Source: Xestospongia muta (lineage: Eukaryota > Porifera > Demospongiae > Haplosclerida > Petrosiidae). From it: a DNA stretch of 64,000 nt. Each line of letters starts with the position of its first letter. The stretch's first letter is position 1. The notes beneath the pieces are model-generated. The model was not told the origin of the DNA. It made no database searches and was given only the letters and a program-made list of their open reading frames with translations. The translations under genes were made by a program, and so were the position numbers. The stretch is from contig OY848921.1 of assembly GCA_963693285.1 (NCBI GenBank), forward strand, positions 6,399,229 to 6,463,228. Direction: 5' to 3'. Positions 1 to 12,213 of the stretch are shown one piece after another.

Positions 1-2398
1 AAGTATGTATATTGTCAATTCATGTGATCTCATTTGTATTTTATCTTAATTGTGTAATGGTTATATTAATTAAAGTTATAAGGTTTTAATTATAATTCTT
101 GTTACTATGTTTCTTTCTTTATTTTTTATGTTCCTATGATGACAAACCTATACTCTCGTTGTCACAACTATTTATAGAGAGTAAGTATGTACAATGTCAA
201 ATCACGTGTTTTCGTTTGTATTTTAACATAATTGTTTAGTTGTTTATATTAATTATAGTTATTAGGTTTTAATGACAATCCTTGTTACTATGTGTCTTTC
301 TTTATTTTTTTTATTTTCCTGTGATGACAAACCTATACTCTCATTGTCACAACTATTTATAGCCGGTAAGTATGTACAATGTCGATTCATGTGATTTTAT
401 TTGTATTTTATCTTAATTGTGTGGTTTTTTATGTTAATTAAAGTTATAATTTTTAATTACAATCCTTGTTACTATATGTTGTTTTTGTTCCTATGATGAA
501 AAACTTATACTCTCATTGTCACAACTATTTATAGCAGGTAAGTATGTACAATGTCAATTCATGTGATTTCATTTGCATTTAATCTTAATTGTGTAATTGT
601 TTATATTAATTAAAGTATTAGATTTTAATTACAATTCTTGTTACTATGTTCTTTCTTTATTTTTTATGTTCCTGTGATGACGAACCTATACTCTCATTTC
701 CACAACTATTTATAGAGGGTAAGTATGTACAATGTCAATTCATGTGATTTCGTTAGTATTTTATCGTAATTGTGTAGTTGTTTATATTAATTAAAGTTAT
801 TAGATTTTAATTACAATCCTTGTTACTTTGTGTTTTTTATTGTTTTTTATGTTCCTATGATGACAATCCTATACTCTCATTGTCACAACTATTTATAGGA
901 GGTTAGTTTGTACAATGTCAATTCATGTTACTTCATGTGATTTTATCTTAATTATGTAGTTGTTTATATTAATTAAAACTATTAAGTTTTAATTAAATCC
1001 TTGTTACTTTGTGTCTTTCTTTATTTTTTATGTTCCCATGATGACAAACCTATACTCTCATTGTCACAACTATTTATAGAGGGTAAGTATGTACAATGTC
1101 AATTCATGTGATCTCATTTGTATTTTATCTTAATTGTGTAGTTGTTTATGTTTATTAAAGTTATTATTTTTTAATTACAATCCTTGTTACTATGTGTCTT
1201 TTCTTGTTTTATTATGTTCCTTTGATGACAAACCTATAATCTCATTGTCACAACTATTTATAGGAGGTTAGTTTGTACAATGTCAATTCATGTGATCTTA
1301 TTTGTATTATATCTTAATCGTGTAGTTGTTTATATTAATTAAAGTTATAATATTTTAATTAAAATCCTTGTTACTATGTCTCTTTCTTTTTTTATGTTCC
1401 TATGATAACAAATCTGTACTCTCATTGTCACAACTATTGATAGGAGGTAAGTTTGTACAATGTCAATTCATGTGATTTCATTGCATTTTATCTTAATGGT
1501 GTAGTTGTGTATATCAATTAAATTTATTAGGTTTTAATTACAGTCCTTTGTAATATGTATCTTTCTTTATTTTTTATGTTCCTATGATGACAAATTTATA
1601 CTCTCATTGTCACAACTATTTATAGAGGGTAAGTATGTACAATGTCAATTCATGTGATCTCATTTGTATTTTATCTTAATTGTTTAGTTGTTTATATTAA
1701 TTAAAGCTATCAGGTTTTAATTACAATCCTTGTTACTATGTGTCTTTTTTTGTTTTTAATGTTCCTATGATGAAAAACTTATACTCTCATTGTCACAACT
1801 ATTTATAGGAGGTACGTTTGTACAATGACAGTTCATGTCATCTCATTTGTATTTTATCTTAATTGTGTAGTTGTTTGTATTAATTACAGTTATAAAGTTT
1901 TAATTAAAATCCTTGTCACTATGTGTCTTTCTTTATTTTTTATGTTCCTATGATGACATACCTATACTCTCATTGTCACAACTATTTATAGAGGGTAAGT
2001 ATGTACAATGTCAATTCATGTGATCTCGTTTGCATTTTATCTTAATTGTGTAGTTGTTTATATTTATTAAAGTTATTAAGTTTTAATTACAATCCTTGTT
2101 ACTATGTATTTTTCTTTATTTTTTATGTTCCTATGATGACAAACCTATACTCTCATTGTCACAACTATTTATAGAGGGTAAGTATCTACAATGTCAATTC
2201 ATGTGATTTCATTTGTATTTAATCTTAATTGTGTAGTTGTTTATATTAATTAAAGTTATTAGGTTTTAATTACAATTTTTGTTACCATGTGTCTTTCTTT
2301 GTTTTTTATGTTCCTATGATGACAAACCTATACTTTCATTGTCACAACTATTTATAATATATACTCCCATTGTTGCAACTATTTATAGAGGGTAAAAC
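1..2398 (+). repeat. 182-bp satellite array 1 (about 13 monomers)
   Basis: Head-to-tail tandem array that continues off the left edge. Each monomer begins GTAAGTATGTACAATGTCAA, passes through TTAATTAAAGTTATTAGG and ends CACAACTATTTATAG. The junction between TATAG and GTAAG is two variable bases plus usually G; here it is mostly AG or GA, with CC and CA once each. Some monomers carry GTTAGT or GTACGT instead of GTAAGT. The array ends at about 2398 in a degenerate monomer (GGTAAAACC). No coding potential is seen. Confidence 0.95.
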
Positions 2399-4285
2399 CT
2401 AATTCGCATAATGACGCAAAGTCTTGCATAGTGTTGCGTATGTATGTTAATTAATGAATCCAATGCTTGCACAATGGATAAATTTGACCTATCGCAAAGC
2501 AAGGATGATGTTTATATGATGGAATCATTTTCTCTCTTGACTTTACAAGCAGTGTGTTCAGCCAATCAGTTTTCAATAACCATGTGTTTGCACATACCAA
2601 TGTGTTTCTGACCATTTGTTCTTATCAATTACTTACAAATTTACTGGATACTAAATTGACCTGTTGTTTATTTTTTATGTCAACTATTTACCTGCTGATA
2701 TCAAATATAACATATACATGTATAGAGGAAGCTTGAAAGAGGTAAAGTATTTATGTATTACCTAATATTAGATTATAGTGCTAGGAGATATAACAATACA
2801 ACAAAAATTAATTCTATACTATTGTCATATCACTTCTCAAGTCATTTTTGTAAAGCTTTAGAATAGACCATGCCTTATCTGTTCTATATGATGTGCAGAC
2901 AAATTAAAAACACTTCATATTGAGAAGTGTTATATTATATAGTTAATGTTTTTATTGCATTTTGTATTTTTAAGAATCTCACAATGCTCAAAAATTAAAT
3001 GACGTGATAAATGATCATTATATTAATAAAGTTTTAACCAAAAGAAACATTTGCAAAAATTATATTCCACATAATCTCAATTATTGAAGCCAGTTCAAAA
3101 CTTTTAAACAGCACTGATAGGAACATTATATGAAAGTATCAATTGTGATATCTTTGCAGTATTTAGAAAGACAGCGATATCACAAAAATATTTCTCTTCT
3201 GCAATACAGACCTGATTTTTAATCTCAATGTAGTTTATATAGCATTGATTGTGCCTCACATATATATAACAATGAAGTATTGTCAAACCTTGAAGTGAGA
3301 CAATTAATCATGAGTTGCAGTATTTATTACACAGAGAAACTCTCCATCAATGTCATTCTTAGCAATGTATTTCAAACCCCATATAATTGCATATATATTC
3401 AGTAAGTATGACTACATTATTTAACTGGCTACTGAATACTGAGTATTGAAAGAAAATGTATGTGTTAATAAAACAATAACAACTATCATCCTGACTATAA
3501 GAGATACTATTGTTCCCAGGCACAAACTAATTCTATAACAACTTATATTAGTGAGATGATGTTGCTTCAAGAATTACCATTGTTTACCCAATACTGAATC
3601 TTACTATATAGTTGAAGTATAACGTCATCTGAGCAAGATTGCTGTATCATCATTCTTGTATGTTGTATTGTGTAACTAGTCCTAATAATATCTGTTAACC
3701 TCATCTCTAACTATTGATTCTTCATTGGAAATAACCACATTGACCTATTTAATGTTCATAATATTTTGTAGCCAAATTCTTCACAAGCCTCAGATTCCTA
3801 ACATAATTGGTATTGTTCTTATTGCATTATTTATATATATATAGTCAATATTTTGTTAATTGAAGACTTTGCAAAAATTTAAATAGCAGCTATTGACTTT
3901 GACCAACCAATCTGTAGATAATATAATAATTTTTGTTGAAAATTAAATTACTTCACCATAATCACTGTGAATATCCCTAGTCAAGTTTCAACAGTTACAA
4001 ATTCTACCATTTTATTAACTATCCTGGTAGATGCTTTGAAGCACAATTGATCATACCATATTATAGTTGATTAATACCATATTAATTGTAACAACTGTCA
4101 TGACTTAATGTTAACTGAAGTGTAGTTACTATTGTAGTATTTCTCAGAAACACAATGGTTTAGTAAATGTATATTGAATTTTAATTTGTCACGGTACATA
4201 TAGAACTACCCTCTAAACAAATATATATTAAATCAGGATAATATTTTATGATATTGATAATCATTGTTTAATTTTTATCTGATAG
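2399..4285. other. Upstream region of ROCO-1, duplicated at 25980-27744
   Basis: From about 2600 this AT-rich stretch aligns with 25984-27744, with small indels and about 150 bp of extra sequence in the second copy near 26410-26590. No convincing ORF is shared by the two copies, so I see no supported gene. A 5' exon of the ROCO gene may lie here or further upstream, because the first recognised ROCO exon begins at a splice acceptor in the middle of a codon. The short open frames here are not conserved between the copies. Confidence 0.7.
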
Positions 4286-6947
4286 ATGCCTATAAGAGAG
4301 CTCTAGCAGAGGGAGAAATGGATGTAGCATATGGACGTGTTATGTTACTTGGTTCAGCTGGAGTAGGGAAAAGTAGCTTAAAGCGATCATTGATGAAATT
4401 ACCATGGCAACCTCACACTAACAGCACCATTATATCTGATGTCAGTTGTGTTCGACCATTTGGACATGAGTGGTATGCAATGAACCTGGAAGATACTGAT
4501 GACAAATGGAGAGAAGTAACCTTTGAAGACGAGATAGAAGAAATGGCACAACTACTTGCTATAGTATATAAAAATCGTTCCAGTCCCAGATCTGTGCTCA
4601 ATACAGTGGCAGCCTCAGCACTCTACCCTATAGCTGCTATGATGAGGGCTTCATCCTTATCTTCACAACTAGTTCAAGATATAGAGACCACTAAAGTTGA
4701 GAAAATTCTTTCAAAAGCTATAGCTCGTTCCATGCATATATCCAGAGGTGATCTTGGTAGTATTAAACCTCAGCCATTTTTGCACATCTGGGATTGTGGT
4801 GGTCAGCCTGTTTTTCTTGAAATCCTCCCTGCCTTCCTCACTCCTCGTACATTGTTCCTCCTCCTGTTTGATGCCTCTAAGGATTTCAATGAAAGATGGC
4901 AGTCTGTACAGAATATTGAAGGGAGGCAAATTTTTAGTGAGGAAGTAAACATCAGCACACTTGATCTCATGTTCAACTGGATGGCTAACATTCATGGTCA
5001 TCTCATTCGTCGTGACAAAGAAGGCAGTCTTTGTGAGTACCCTCGTATGTACTGCATTGGTACACATGGTGATGTCTTAAAGACCGATGAGAAGAAGAAA
5101 GCAGTTTTAGATGAGCTGGAGTCCAACTATAAAGATAAAGCATTTATGGAACTTGTTAATGAAACTTTGATTATCGACAACACCACTTCTGGTAAAGGAA
5201 AACATGAAGATCCAAATCTTATTAAGCTACGTAAAGCTATTTGTCAGTTCACATATGAAAAGCTCATTGTCAAGACTCCAGTTAGCTGGGTTCTCTTTCG
5301 CAAAATAATCCAAATGTTTAAAAAAAATGTAATTGACCTTGAAGAAGCTCATGCTATTGGAGTAGCTTGTAAAGTACCTCATGACGATGTTCCAAAGGTC
5401 CTCCTGTTTTATCATGATCTAGGAGTAGTGCTGTTCTATCCCCATATTACTGGTTTAAGAAACAAAGTTATCATTAATCCTAAATGGTTTGTGGAAACAC
5501 TTGGAAAAGTGTTGACACTAGATGGACAAGCTGATGGACAAACAAGACTAATGTGGACATTACTACAGGAAAAAGGCATCCTAATACAACCATTTTATGT
5601 GTCTCTTTGGAAAGAATGTAGAGCAGACCTTAGTCCAGAAGCAATAATTGAACTTTTAGTTCATTTTCGTCTTGCTGCTAAGGTTACTACTAAAGTATAT
5701 TATGATCGAACAGTCAAGCAGTATTTTTTGCCAGCCACACTTCCAACTTTCAAAGGAGATCCCAACGAAGCTCTACCATGTTATCGTCTTCAAGCTACTC
5801 CACTTCATATCACTTTTAGCACAAAATTTGTACCTCCTGGTTTCTTCACACGTTTAATTACCTCTCTGGCTAGTAATCCATCTTGTGAGCTTATGTTTGA
5901 ATGTGGTATATATCGCAATCGTGTCACTTTTGTATATCACAAATCAGATGATCACATCACACTCACTGATCTCCACTATGCCATACAAATTGATGTATTA
6001 CGATATGCTCCAGCTAGCTTGGACATTCCATCCTTTGATACAATATGTCAAGAGCTATTAGGTGTTCTTAAAAGTTGTGGAGATCTCATTGAACAAACTC
6101 TTACAGGTCATTGGGGAATGATGAATGAACCCAGTCAATCTGTCTCTATGGAGAGAGAATTTCAATATGTATGTAGATCAAAAGAATGTGATCAATCTGA
6201 GGTTCATTACTTCAATATATCAGTAGACAAGTCTTCCATTCACTGTAAAAAGAGTATGTATAGATCATATCGTAGACCTACTGGTGAGGAAAGAGTCTGG
6301 TTTAATGGATGGAACATACCAGGAGAGGTACAGTTCATGAGACATCATTATAATGTCTCAATATATTCTTTACAGGCAGTATCTCTTGAATCATCATCAC
6401 CTCCTGTAGCCATGTTGTCAAGTGCTACTGGTCAAATTTGTCAGCAAGAGTCTCTTGAAATAGGTAAGTCAGATCATTGTGTATATGAATTGTTATGTAA
6501 GTTGTGATAATTACATGTACATAATGTTTTGTGGCCTTTATTGGTTTGAACATGTGTATAGTCATCATAACTGGTTGGTTTATTCCTCTTACATGGTGAA
6601 TACATATTGTATTTATTGTAGATATTTCTAGTGTTCTATCAAAAGTTCCTACTGCTAAAGATGCCCTCTCATTGCTCATTCCTATTATGAATCAGTGGTA
6701 TATCATTGGTGGTGCACTAGACATTAATCCTGGTAAGCTCAACATTTTAGATCAAAGTCAGGATCCAGTCAAGACAAAGCTTTTCAAAGTCATCACAACA
6801 TGGCTGGATGAAAAGGCTAGGGCAGCTACTTGGGGAGAGCTAATTGATGTAGTTGAAAGTGACCTTGTGGAAAGTCATCAAACTGGTGAGAGTATTCGTG
6901 AATTTCTAAGAAAACCAGATATATACACAAAATATTCTGGTCAGTGA
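4286..6947 (+). CDS. ROCO-1: ROC-COR GTPase with C-terminal Death domain (5' end not found)
   Basis: A large exon (4286-6463) and a last exon (6622-6947) join in frame at a phase-1 intron. The first exon starts after a TCTGATAG acceptor, mid-codon. The same acceptor in copy 2 follows a 1-bp indel, which supports intron there; the first in-frame ATG is 4318. ROC domain: P-loop GSAGVGKS, switch-II-like WDCGGQP, and CIGTHGD where the NKxD-type motif is expected. COR domain follows (HDLGVVLFYPHITG, then INPKWFVETLGKVL). The last exon encodes a Death-domain-like fold (WYIIGGALDI, then KVITTWLDEKARAATWGELI) and stops at 6945-6947. A 48-nt in-frame segment, 6328-6375, has GT...AG ends and may be an optional intron. 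Known ROCO proteins are dimerising GTPases; partners here are unknown. Domain calls are firm, the gene model is hand-built. Confidence 0.88.
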
Positions 6948-7287
6948 ATCGATTGTTTTCTTTGCACACAAATACATTTATTTTTAAGACTTGGACACAT
7001 TTTTCAAGTTGTTTTACATAACATTAAATACTTTGATAATAACTTTGTCTTCTTAGTTATGATATTAGTTTTAATATGAGTTTGTATTAAAGTGCTAGTA
7101 TATGTACATGTTTTACTAGTGATTTCTACTTTCTAGTCAACATATATGATCTATTATTTGGTCTTATATTTACACATATTGTGTTATATTATGTAATTAG
7201 ATTAATAAGCTTTGTCATGATAACACAATTGTTTATATCACATGTTAGACCAGACAAGTCATAATTTACACCCACACTGTGTGTTAA
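6948..7287. other. Intergenic spacer ROCO-1 to Reeler gene
   Basis: AT-rich spacer between the ROCO-1 stop and the TATA box of the Reeler gene. No ORF, repeat or RNA gene is recognised. Confidence 0.6.
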
Positions 7288-7294
7288 TATAAAA
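7288..7294 (+). promoter_or_regulatory. TATA box of the Reeler gene
   Basis: TATAAAA lies 55 bp before the ATG at 7350. This predicts a start site near 7320 and a 5' UTR of about 30 nt. It is the clearest core promoter in the window; sequence match only. Confidence 0.55.
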
Positions 7295-7349
7295 GCTTAG
7301 TAATCTCCTGTTACAGTTTACTAGTATTTAGCTTGTACATCTAGTAACA

Positions 7350-9144
7350 ATGAAGTTAAACTACTTTGCTGTTCTGGTCCTTACAATATTATTGATAGAG
7401 ACTAGTAATGCATTCAGTAGTGGAGCTCCTTTAGATACATTTAGTACTATGCAACCAAGTCATGGAGCTAATGTACCTAGTGATTGTGGACCTAATTGTC
7501 CATTTAATGTTGTAGTAACTAATATTGGTGGACAACCAGTTCAAGGCAATGTTGATTATCGATGTGGACAAGTACATACAAGTAAGTAAAGTGACGCTAT
7601 TATGATTTGTACCACTACATTAGAGAAGTGATTGACTAATATAGTTACTAATATTATTAATATATTAATTCACTAACATTATTAAGAGAGATTAAATCAA
7701 ATTATATTAATATCTTGACATCTTTCTCTATTAGTTGTAGTATCTACTGATGATCCATCAGTTCAATTTCGTGGCTCCATGTTAGAAATAAGAGAGACCA
7801 CTAATACTTTTTATAACCAGTCACCATTTGTTGGTCAGTTCGTAAACTTTGGAGTATCACAAGCTGGTACATGTCCTGGTTTTGGACCTGTAAGTAGTTT
7901 ATAGAATATGTGTTTTATAATAGTATGTACACATTAATATAAACTGTTGTATTACATTATATCTTTCTAAGTAGTCTATTATAAAGATACAATGATTATA
8001 TTGATAACCTACATTTTAGGGCCACATTACTTGTTGAAGATTTGTCAGGTCAAAACAACAATTTTAGCCTCAATAATGAACTTGGTTGATCTCTACAGCT
8101 ATATAATGTCTATCTTAAATGTATGATGTATTTACTGTAACAAATATACTTTGTTTAAAATTCATAACTATATAACATATAGTTATGTCAGGCCATCATT
8201 ATAGTCTAGTTATAATATAACACTCTGTTATAGGGTGCCTATGGTACACACACTGAGAACAATGATAAGACTTCTCTCACCTTTCAATGGTTAGCACCTT
8301 CTAATGGTAATGCTCCTTCATCAGTGACTATATGGTAAGGTCTTCATGATACATCATTAATGTTCTCTAATCTTGTTAGGTTCACTGTGTGTAGAATGTT
8401 TAGTTTGTTTCATGTTACACTGAGAGGTCCTGATCTTGTAAGTAAAATATCTTTTCATTTTATGTCATATGTATGTAATATGTATGTAGACACCGGACCC
8501 AGTGTTTTGTGATACTGTTACTACACCAACTACTCCACCCACTACCCCACCCACTACTCCACCAACTTGGATTGGTAAGTCATATTATGTGTTCTATTAA
8601 GTAGATGAGGTGTCTGACAGATGAATAGCTCTGTTATGACATTACAATTGAGACTGTCCCTATAATTATATAGTTCTTATAGCTAATTATTACATGTGAT
8701 ATTATGATAATATGATATTTCATAGGTAAACCACTGTTCTGTGCTGTTGGCTTTATCAATAACAGTCTTACAATTAGTAATTCTAATGCTGTTGCTGAGT
8801 ATAAAGCTGTTGGGAAAGCTGTAGAATCTCTATTATGTCAACTAGATAATGGAGACTATTATCCCTGTAAGTCACTCTTGTTGTACAATAATGTCACATA
8901 CATACATACTTTGAAATTTTTACAAATACCATGATCTACTAGAATTTGATATGTATCCTCACATACTGATAATCTATACTGTGTACTGGTATCTATGGTG
9001 TCCAATTTAGAAGCCCTAGAGCCTTTGCTAATTACCTTTAATGATGATAAGTGAGGCTGTATTAGGTTTTTAGGTTTGTGGTTTCTAAAACCAAAAAACT
9101 AAATGTATTAACATATAACTTTATGTACATATAACCACTAATGT

Positions 9145-9182
<38 letters not shown>

Positions 9183-9350
9183 CTGTAATGTGTAATGTTG
9201 CCTTGTTCATTCTATTTCTCTCTCATGTATTAAGGTACCAGTCCTGTTACTATTGAGAATTTAAGTTCTGGTAAACACACATTTATCATAAAACCACAAG
9301 GAATAAACTGTACCAGGAAAAGAGCTGTAGCCATCCGTTTCTATATCTGA
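7350..9350 (+). CDS. Secreted Reeler-domain protein with Pro/Thr linker
   Basis: Seven exons join in frame: 7350-7581, 7735-7889, 8234-8334, 8380-8437, 8490-8574, 8726-8866, 9235-9350, giving 295 aa. Residues 1-21 are a clear signal peptide (LNYFAVLVLTILLIETSNA). A Reeler domain follows: FSSGAP, TMQPSHG, YRCGQVHT, FRGSMLEIRE and FQWLAP are its usual landmarks. Next comes a TPTTPPTTPPTTPPTW linker, then a cysteine-containing beta-type domain with CQLDNGDYYPCTSP and LSSGKHTFIIKP, resembling Ig-like repeats of marine invertebrate proteins. Reeler proteins are usually secreted or membrane-linked, and insect members are implicated in immunity. There is no transmembrane segment. A possible acceptor at about 8021 leads into a frame with a stop and was left out. 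The gene is absent from cluster 2. Confidence 0.85.
9147..9178. repeat. (TA)n microsatellite in a Reeler intron
   Basis: Run of alternating T and A inside the last intron of the Reeler gene. Confidence 0.9.
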
Positions 9351-9455
9351 AGACATCATCTTCATTTATTCATATATATACATATTTCAGTTATAAAAAA
9401 ATAATTTATTTAAATTGCAAGGCCTTTAGAAATATTCAATACAATCTACAGTGTT

Positions 9456-9461
9456 AATAAA
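9456..9461 (+). terminator. Poly(A) signal of the Reeler gene
   Basis: AATAAA about 105 bp after the stop codon. The 3' spacer is shared with the convergent AACS fragment ending at 9530. A nearby 30-bp direct duplication (GTGTTAAYAAAGATTAAAAT) spans the signal. Confidence 0.5.
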
Positions 9462-9529
9462 GATTAAAATGTACAGTGTTAACAAAGATTAAAATGTCAG
9501 TTAAAACATGCTATCATTAGTAAAATAAT

Positions 9530-10463
9530 CTAATTGTTAGGGAGGGCTAGTTCAGGTATATTGTAGTAGAGATCAAGAGAACTAGGATTAGCTAGAGCTC
9601 CACGTTGTTTGATGTCACCTCCTGAAATAATCCTCTTGACAGCTACCTCAACCTTCTTAGAATTGATAGTATACTGGAGAGAGAGAAAAGGACTTAGCAT
9701 AATGTAAATAGTCAGTAATATAACAAATGTTTTGTCCACTATTAATACTGTTGTTTCATACACTTACAATAACTATATTTATTATATCCATAGTTACCTG
9801 TGACAATGGCTACTGTATTTTAAGTGTGATAATTATAACCAGTATATATTACTAGACAAAACTTACTGGAATATCTTGAATCTTTAGTATGACAGCTGGA
9901 ACATGTCGTGCTGATAGTTCACGTCTAATGACAGTCTTTATTTTACTAACTAGCTCTGGAGTGAATCTAACCACAGTAATATAACAAGATGACTTTTAAG
10001 TATAGAGTCATACCTGTATCCATCTGCCATTTTCAAAAAGAGGACGACCCTTTCATCAGAGCCAGTAGATTGTCCCACACAAACACTATCGGCAACTTCA
10101 TCAAATTTCTCCACTAGAAATGACACAAATGTAATATAACACATAACATATCCATACATGTATGTATGTTAGTGAGCAGTAACAGCAAGTTTGTGTTAGG
10201 TGTTGTTAATAACTCACCAATATTGTAAATTTCAGCACTTCCAAATCGAACACCATTAGGATTTAAAGTACCATCACTAAAAGACAATACATATTGTTTA
10301 CTTACACGTTTATTTACAAATTTTTCATATGAAGGTTTAACTGTCTCTCTACTCTATTCACAAGTCCATCCATCAATCTATTCACTCATATACCTTCTTC
10401 CTAACATAACAATTCCTCCAGTTTTAGAACTAATAGAACAGTAGTCACCATGTGCCCAAACAT
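9530..10463 (-). pseudogene. AACS: Acetoacetyl-CoA synthetase, last five exons only
   Basis: Minus-strand exons 10394-10463, 10218-10276, 10014-10113, 9867-9966 and 9530-9673 join with matching phases into about 157 codons. Recognisable stretches of the AACS C-terminus are [76 protein letters not shown] and [22 protein letters not shown] is a cytosolic enzyme that joins acetoacetate to CoA using ATP for lipid synthesis; it is usually about 660-670 aa. The frame is open and splice sites are good, but no upstream AACS exon was found before the fusion gene at 12214. This is either a 3' gene fragment or a gene whose upstream exons I failed to see. The retained part holds the C-terminal lid, including the usual catalytic-lysine segment. 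Confidence 0.75.
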
Positions 10464-12213
10464 CTATAATACACAGATATTGTAGCTAGACTATATATTA
10501 GTCTATTATACTAGACATTACAAACTGATAATAGATATATGACAAAATTAAACAAATAACATATTAACTCTAGATCAATGTCTAGTCTTGTCTTCAAATA
10601 CTACAACAATATCATAATATATCTAACTTCTTATTCCATATGTCCAATACTTGTGTAACATTAGTACTATCACTTGTAAATTAACTTCACAATAGCTATA
10701 GTACTTATCTTTGCTTTGTATCCTTACATTATCAGAATGACAGCTGCACACTAAATGACTGTTTACAGAAGCTTCTAATAATACATAAACTGTTTATATT
10801 AGTGATAGCCATCCAAGAGCTTCAATATCACGTACTGGACAATAAATAGTAAGTACTTGCTTAATTAAATGGTAGAGATGTATCACTTTGAGGTACTTAT
10901 ATAAGTATTTACAATTTTAACTGATGTATTTGAATGAAAGATACCTGCTTTTCACCAATAGCCTTACAATGAACACTAGTGCTCCAAATGTGTGCTCATA
11001 ATCAGGAGCTTTGTATATCAATTCACCAGCAGCTAAAAGGATGTTTTGTCATGCTGTCAGTGAAACTGTCATGCTGATTAGTTCCAAAATAGAATATCAC
11101 AGCATTATTTTATGATCACAGATTTACAAACATTATATGTATATACATCCCAATAGCTTGAATCAATCTTAAAATTCCACGTACACTATGTTAGCACATG
11201 TGACCTGATTTGTTATAATAAGGGATCACTTCTATCAAAACATTTGTGATCTGATTTGTGAAAAGGGAGCACTGTAAAAACACCTTAAAGACAGCTTCAT
11301 ATACACACAGTTACCATAAATAGTTGTGCAGATATAGCAACTTATGTATATACAAGTATTTTTTGAGATGTTTTAATAGTGGTTGGTCTGACTGTCTTGC
11401 CAGAAGTGTTCCCTTAATGCGAATCATATAACAACTACATGTTTTATGTTTTAATAAATCAGAGTTAGAAAATGTGCAAGTTACCATAGCATTGTTTAAA
11501 ATAGTCATTCAGCACATTTTCCACTAAATTAATACTGACAAATTACATCATAAAACTATGTACCTTTTTGTGTGCACATTAATATGTATTGTTGAAAGAT
11601 TTCAGTTAACAAAATATATTGTTTATTCTACACTTTTTACTATTGTCACTGATAAGCTCAAACAAATATTTTTTTCTTAAATTGTATGTATTAATATATA
11701 CCTTGTTGGTAGAATATACTGAATATAGTATAATAGAATATATGAAATATATTTCACTATACTGTCTTGATGGATGTATAATGTATTTATAATAGGCAGT
11801 GTCTAAAGTACTAGTAATCAAATTCCATATTTTAATGTAAAATTAAAGCATTTAGGTTCCTGTGATTAAGGTTTAGGGTCTAGGGTAAATATAGTATTAA
11901 TTTCACATTAAAATATATGGCATTCCTTTCATGACACACTAGACACTGCTGCCTAAACAATAACTAGTATTTGAAAAGGAATTAAGTTGTATTTTAATAA
12001 TTAGCTGTAGTGTAAATTTAATAGCTAGCTGTAGGTTTGATGTACAGTGAGAACAATTAGAATGGTTATATAACATAAACATGAGCTTTCCTGCCTATAT
12101 TGCTCACTATGTTTTATTGCAAGACATGTTAGTGATGATACCACATAACTATACAAACCAAAAATTTTTAGCTCCTCCCTTTCTAATCATACCTTAGGGC
12201 AATCATCACAAAG
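10464..12213. other. Region between AACS fragment and fusion gene
   Basis: No firm gene. One possible minus-strand exon, 10947-11034, is open and has an acceptor and a GTATCT donor (AAGELIYKAPDYEHTFGALV), but I do not recognise it and it does not match AACS. At 11190-11275 there is a pair of imperfect direct repeats around GTGATCTGATTTGT. From about 12112 the sequence matches the region before the second fusion gene (47030-47114), so the cluster duplication resumes there. Confidence 0.5.

Noticed and set aside
2554..2736. 60-codon frame before ROCO-1 as a 5' exon
   Set aside because: Not open in the duplicated region near 25984; hydrophobic AT-rich composition typical of chance frames.
4264..4285. 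ROCO-1 beginning at 4264
   Set aside because: That codon is TTG, and it precedes a splice acceptor; the second copy has a 1-bp indel there that breaks the frame.
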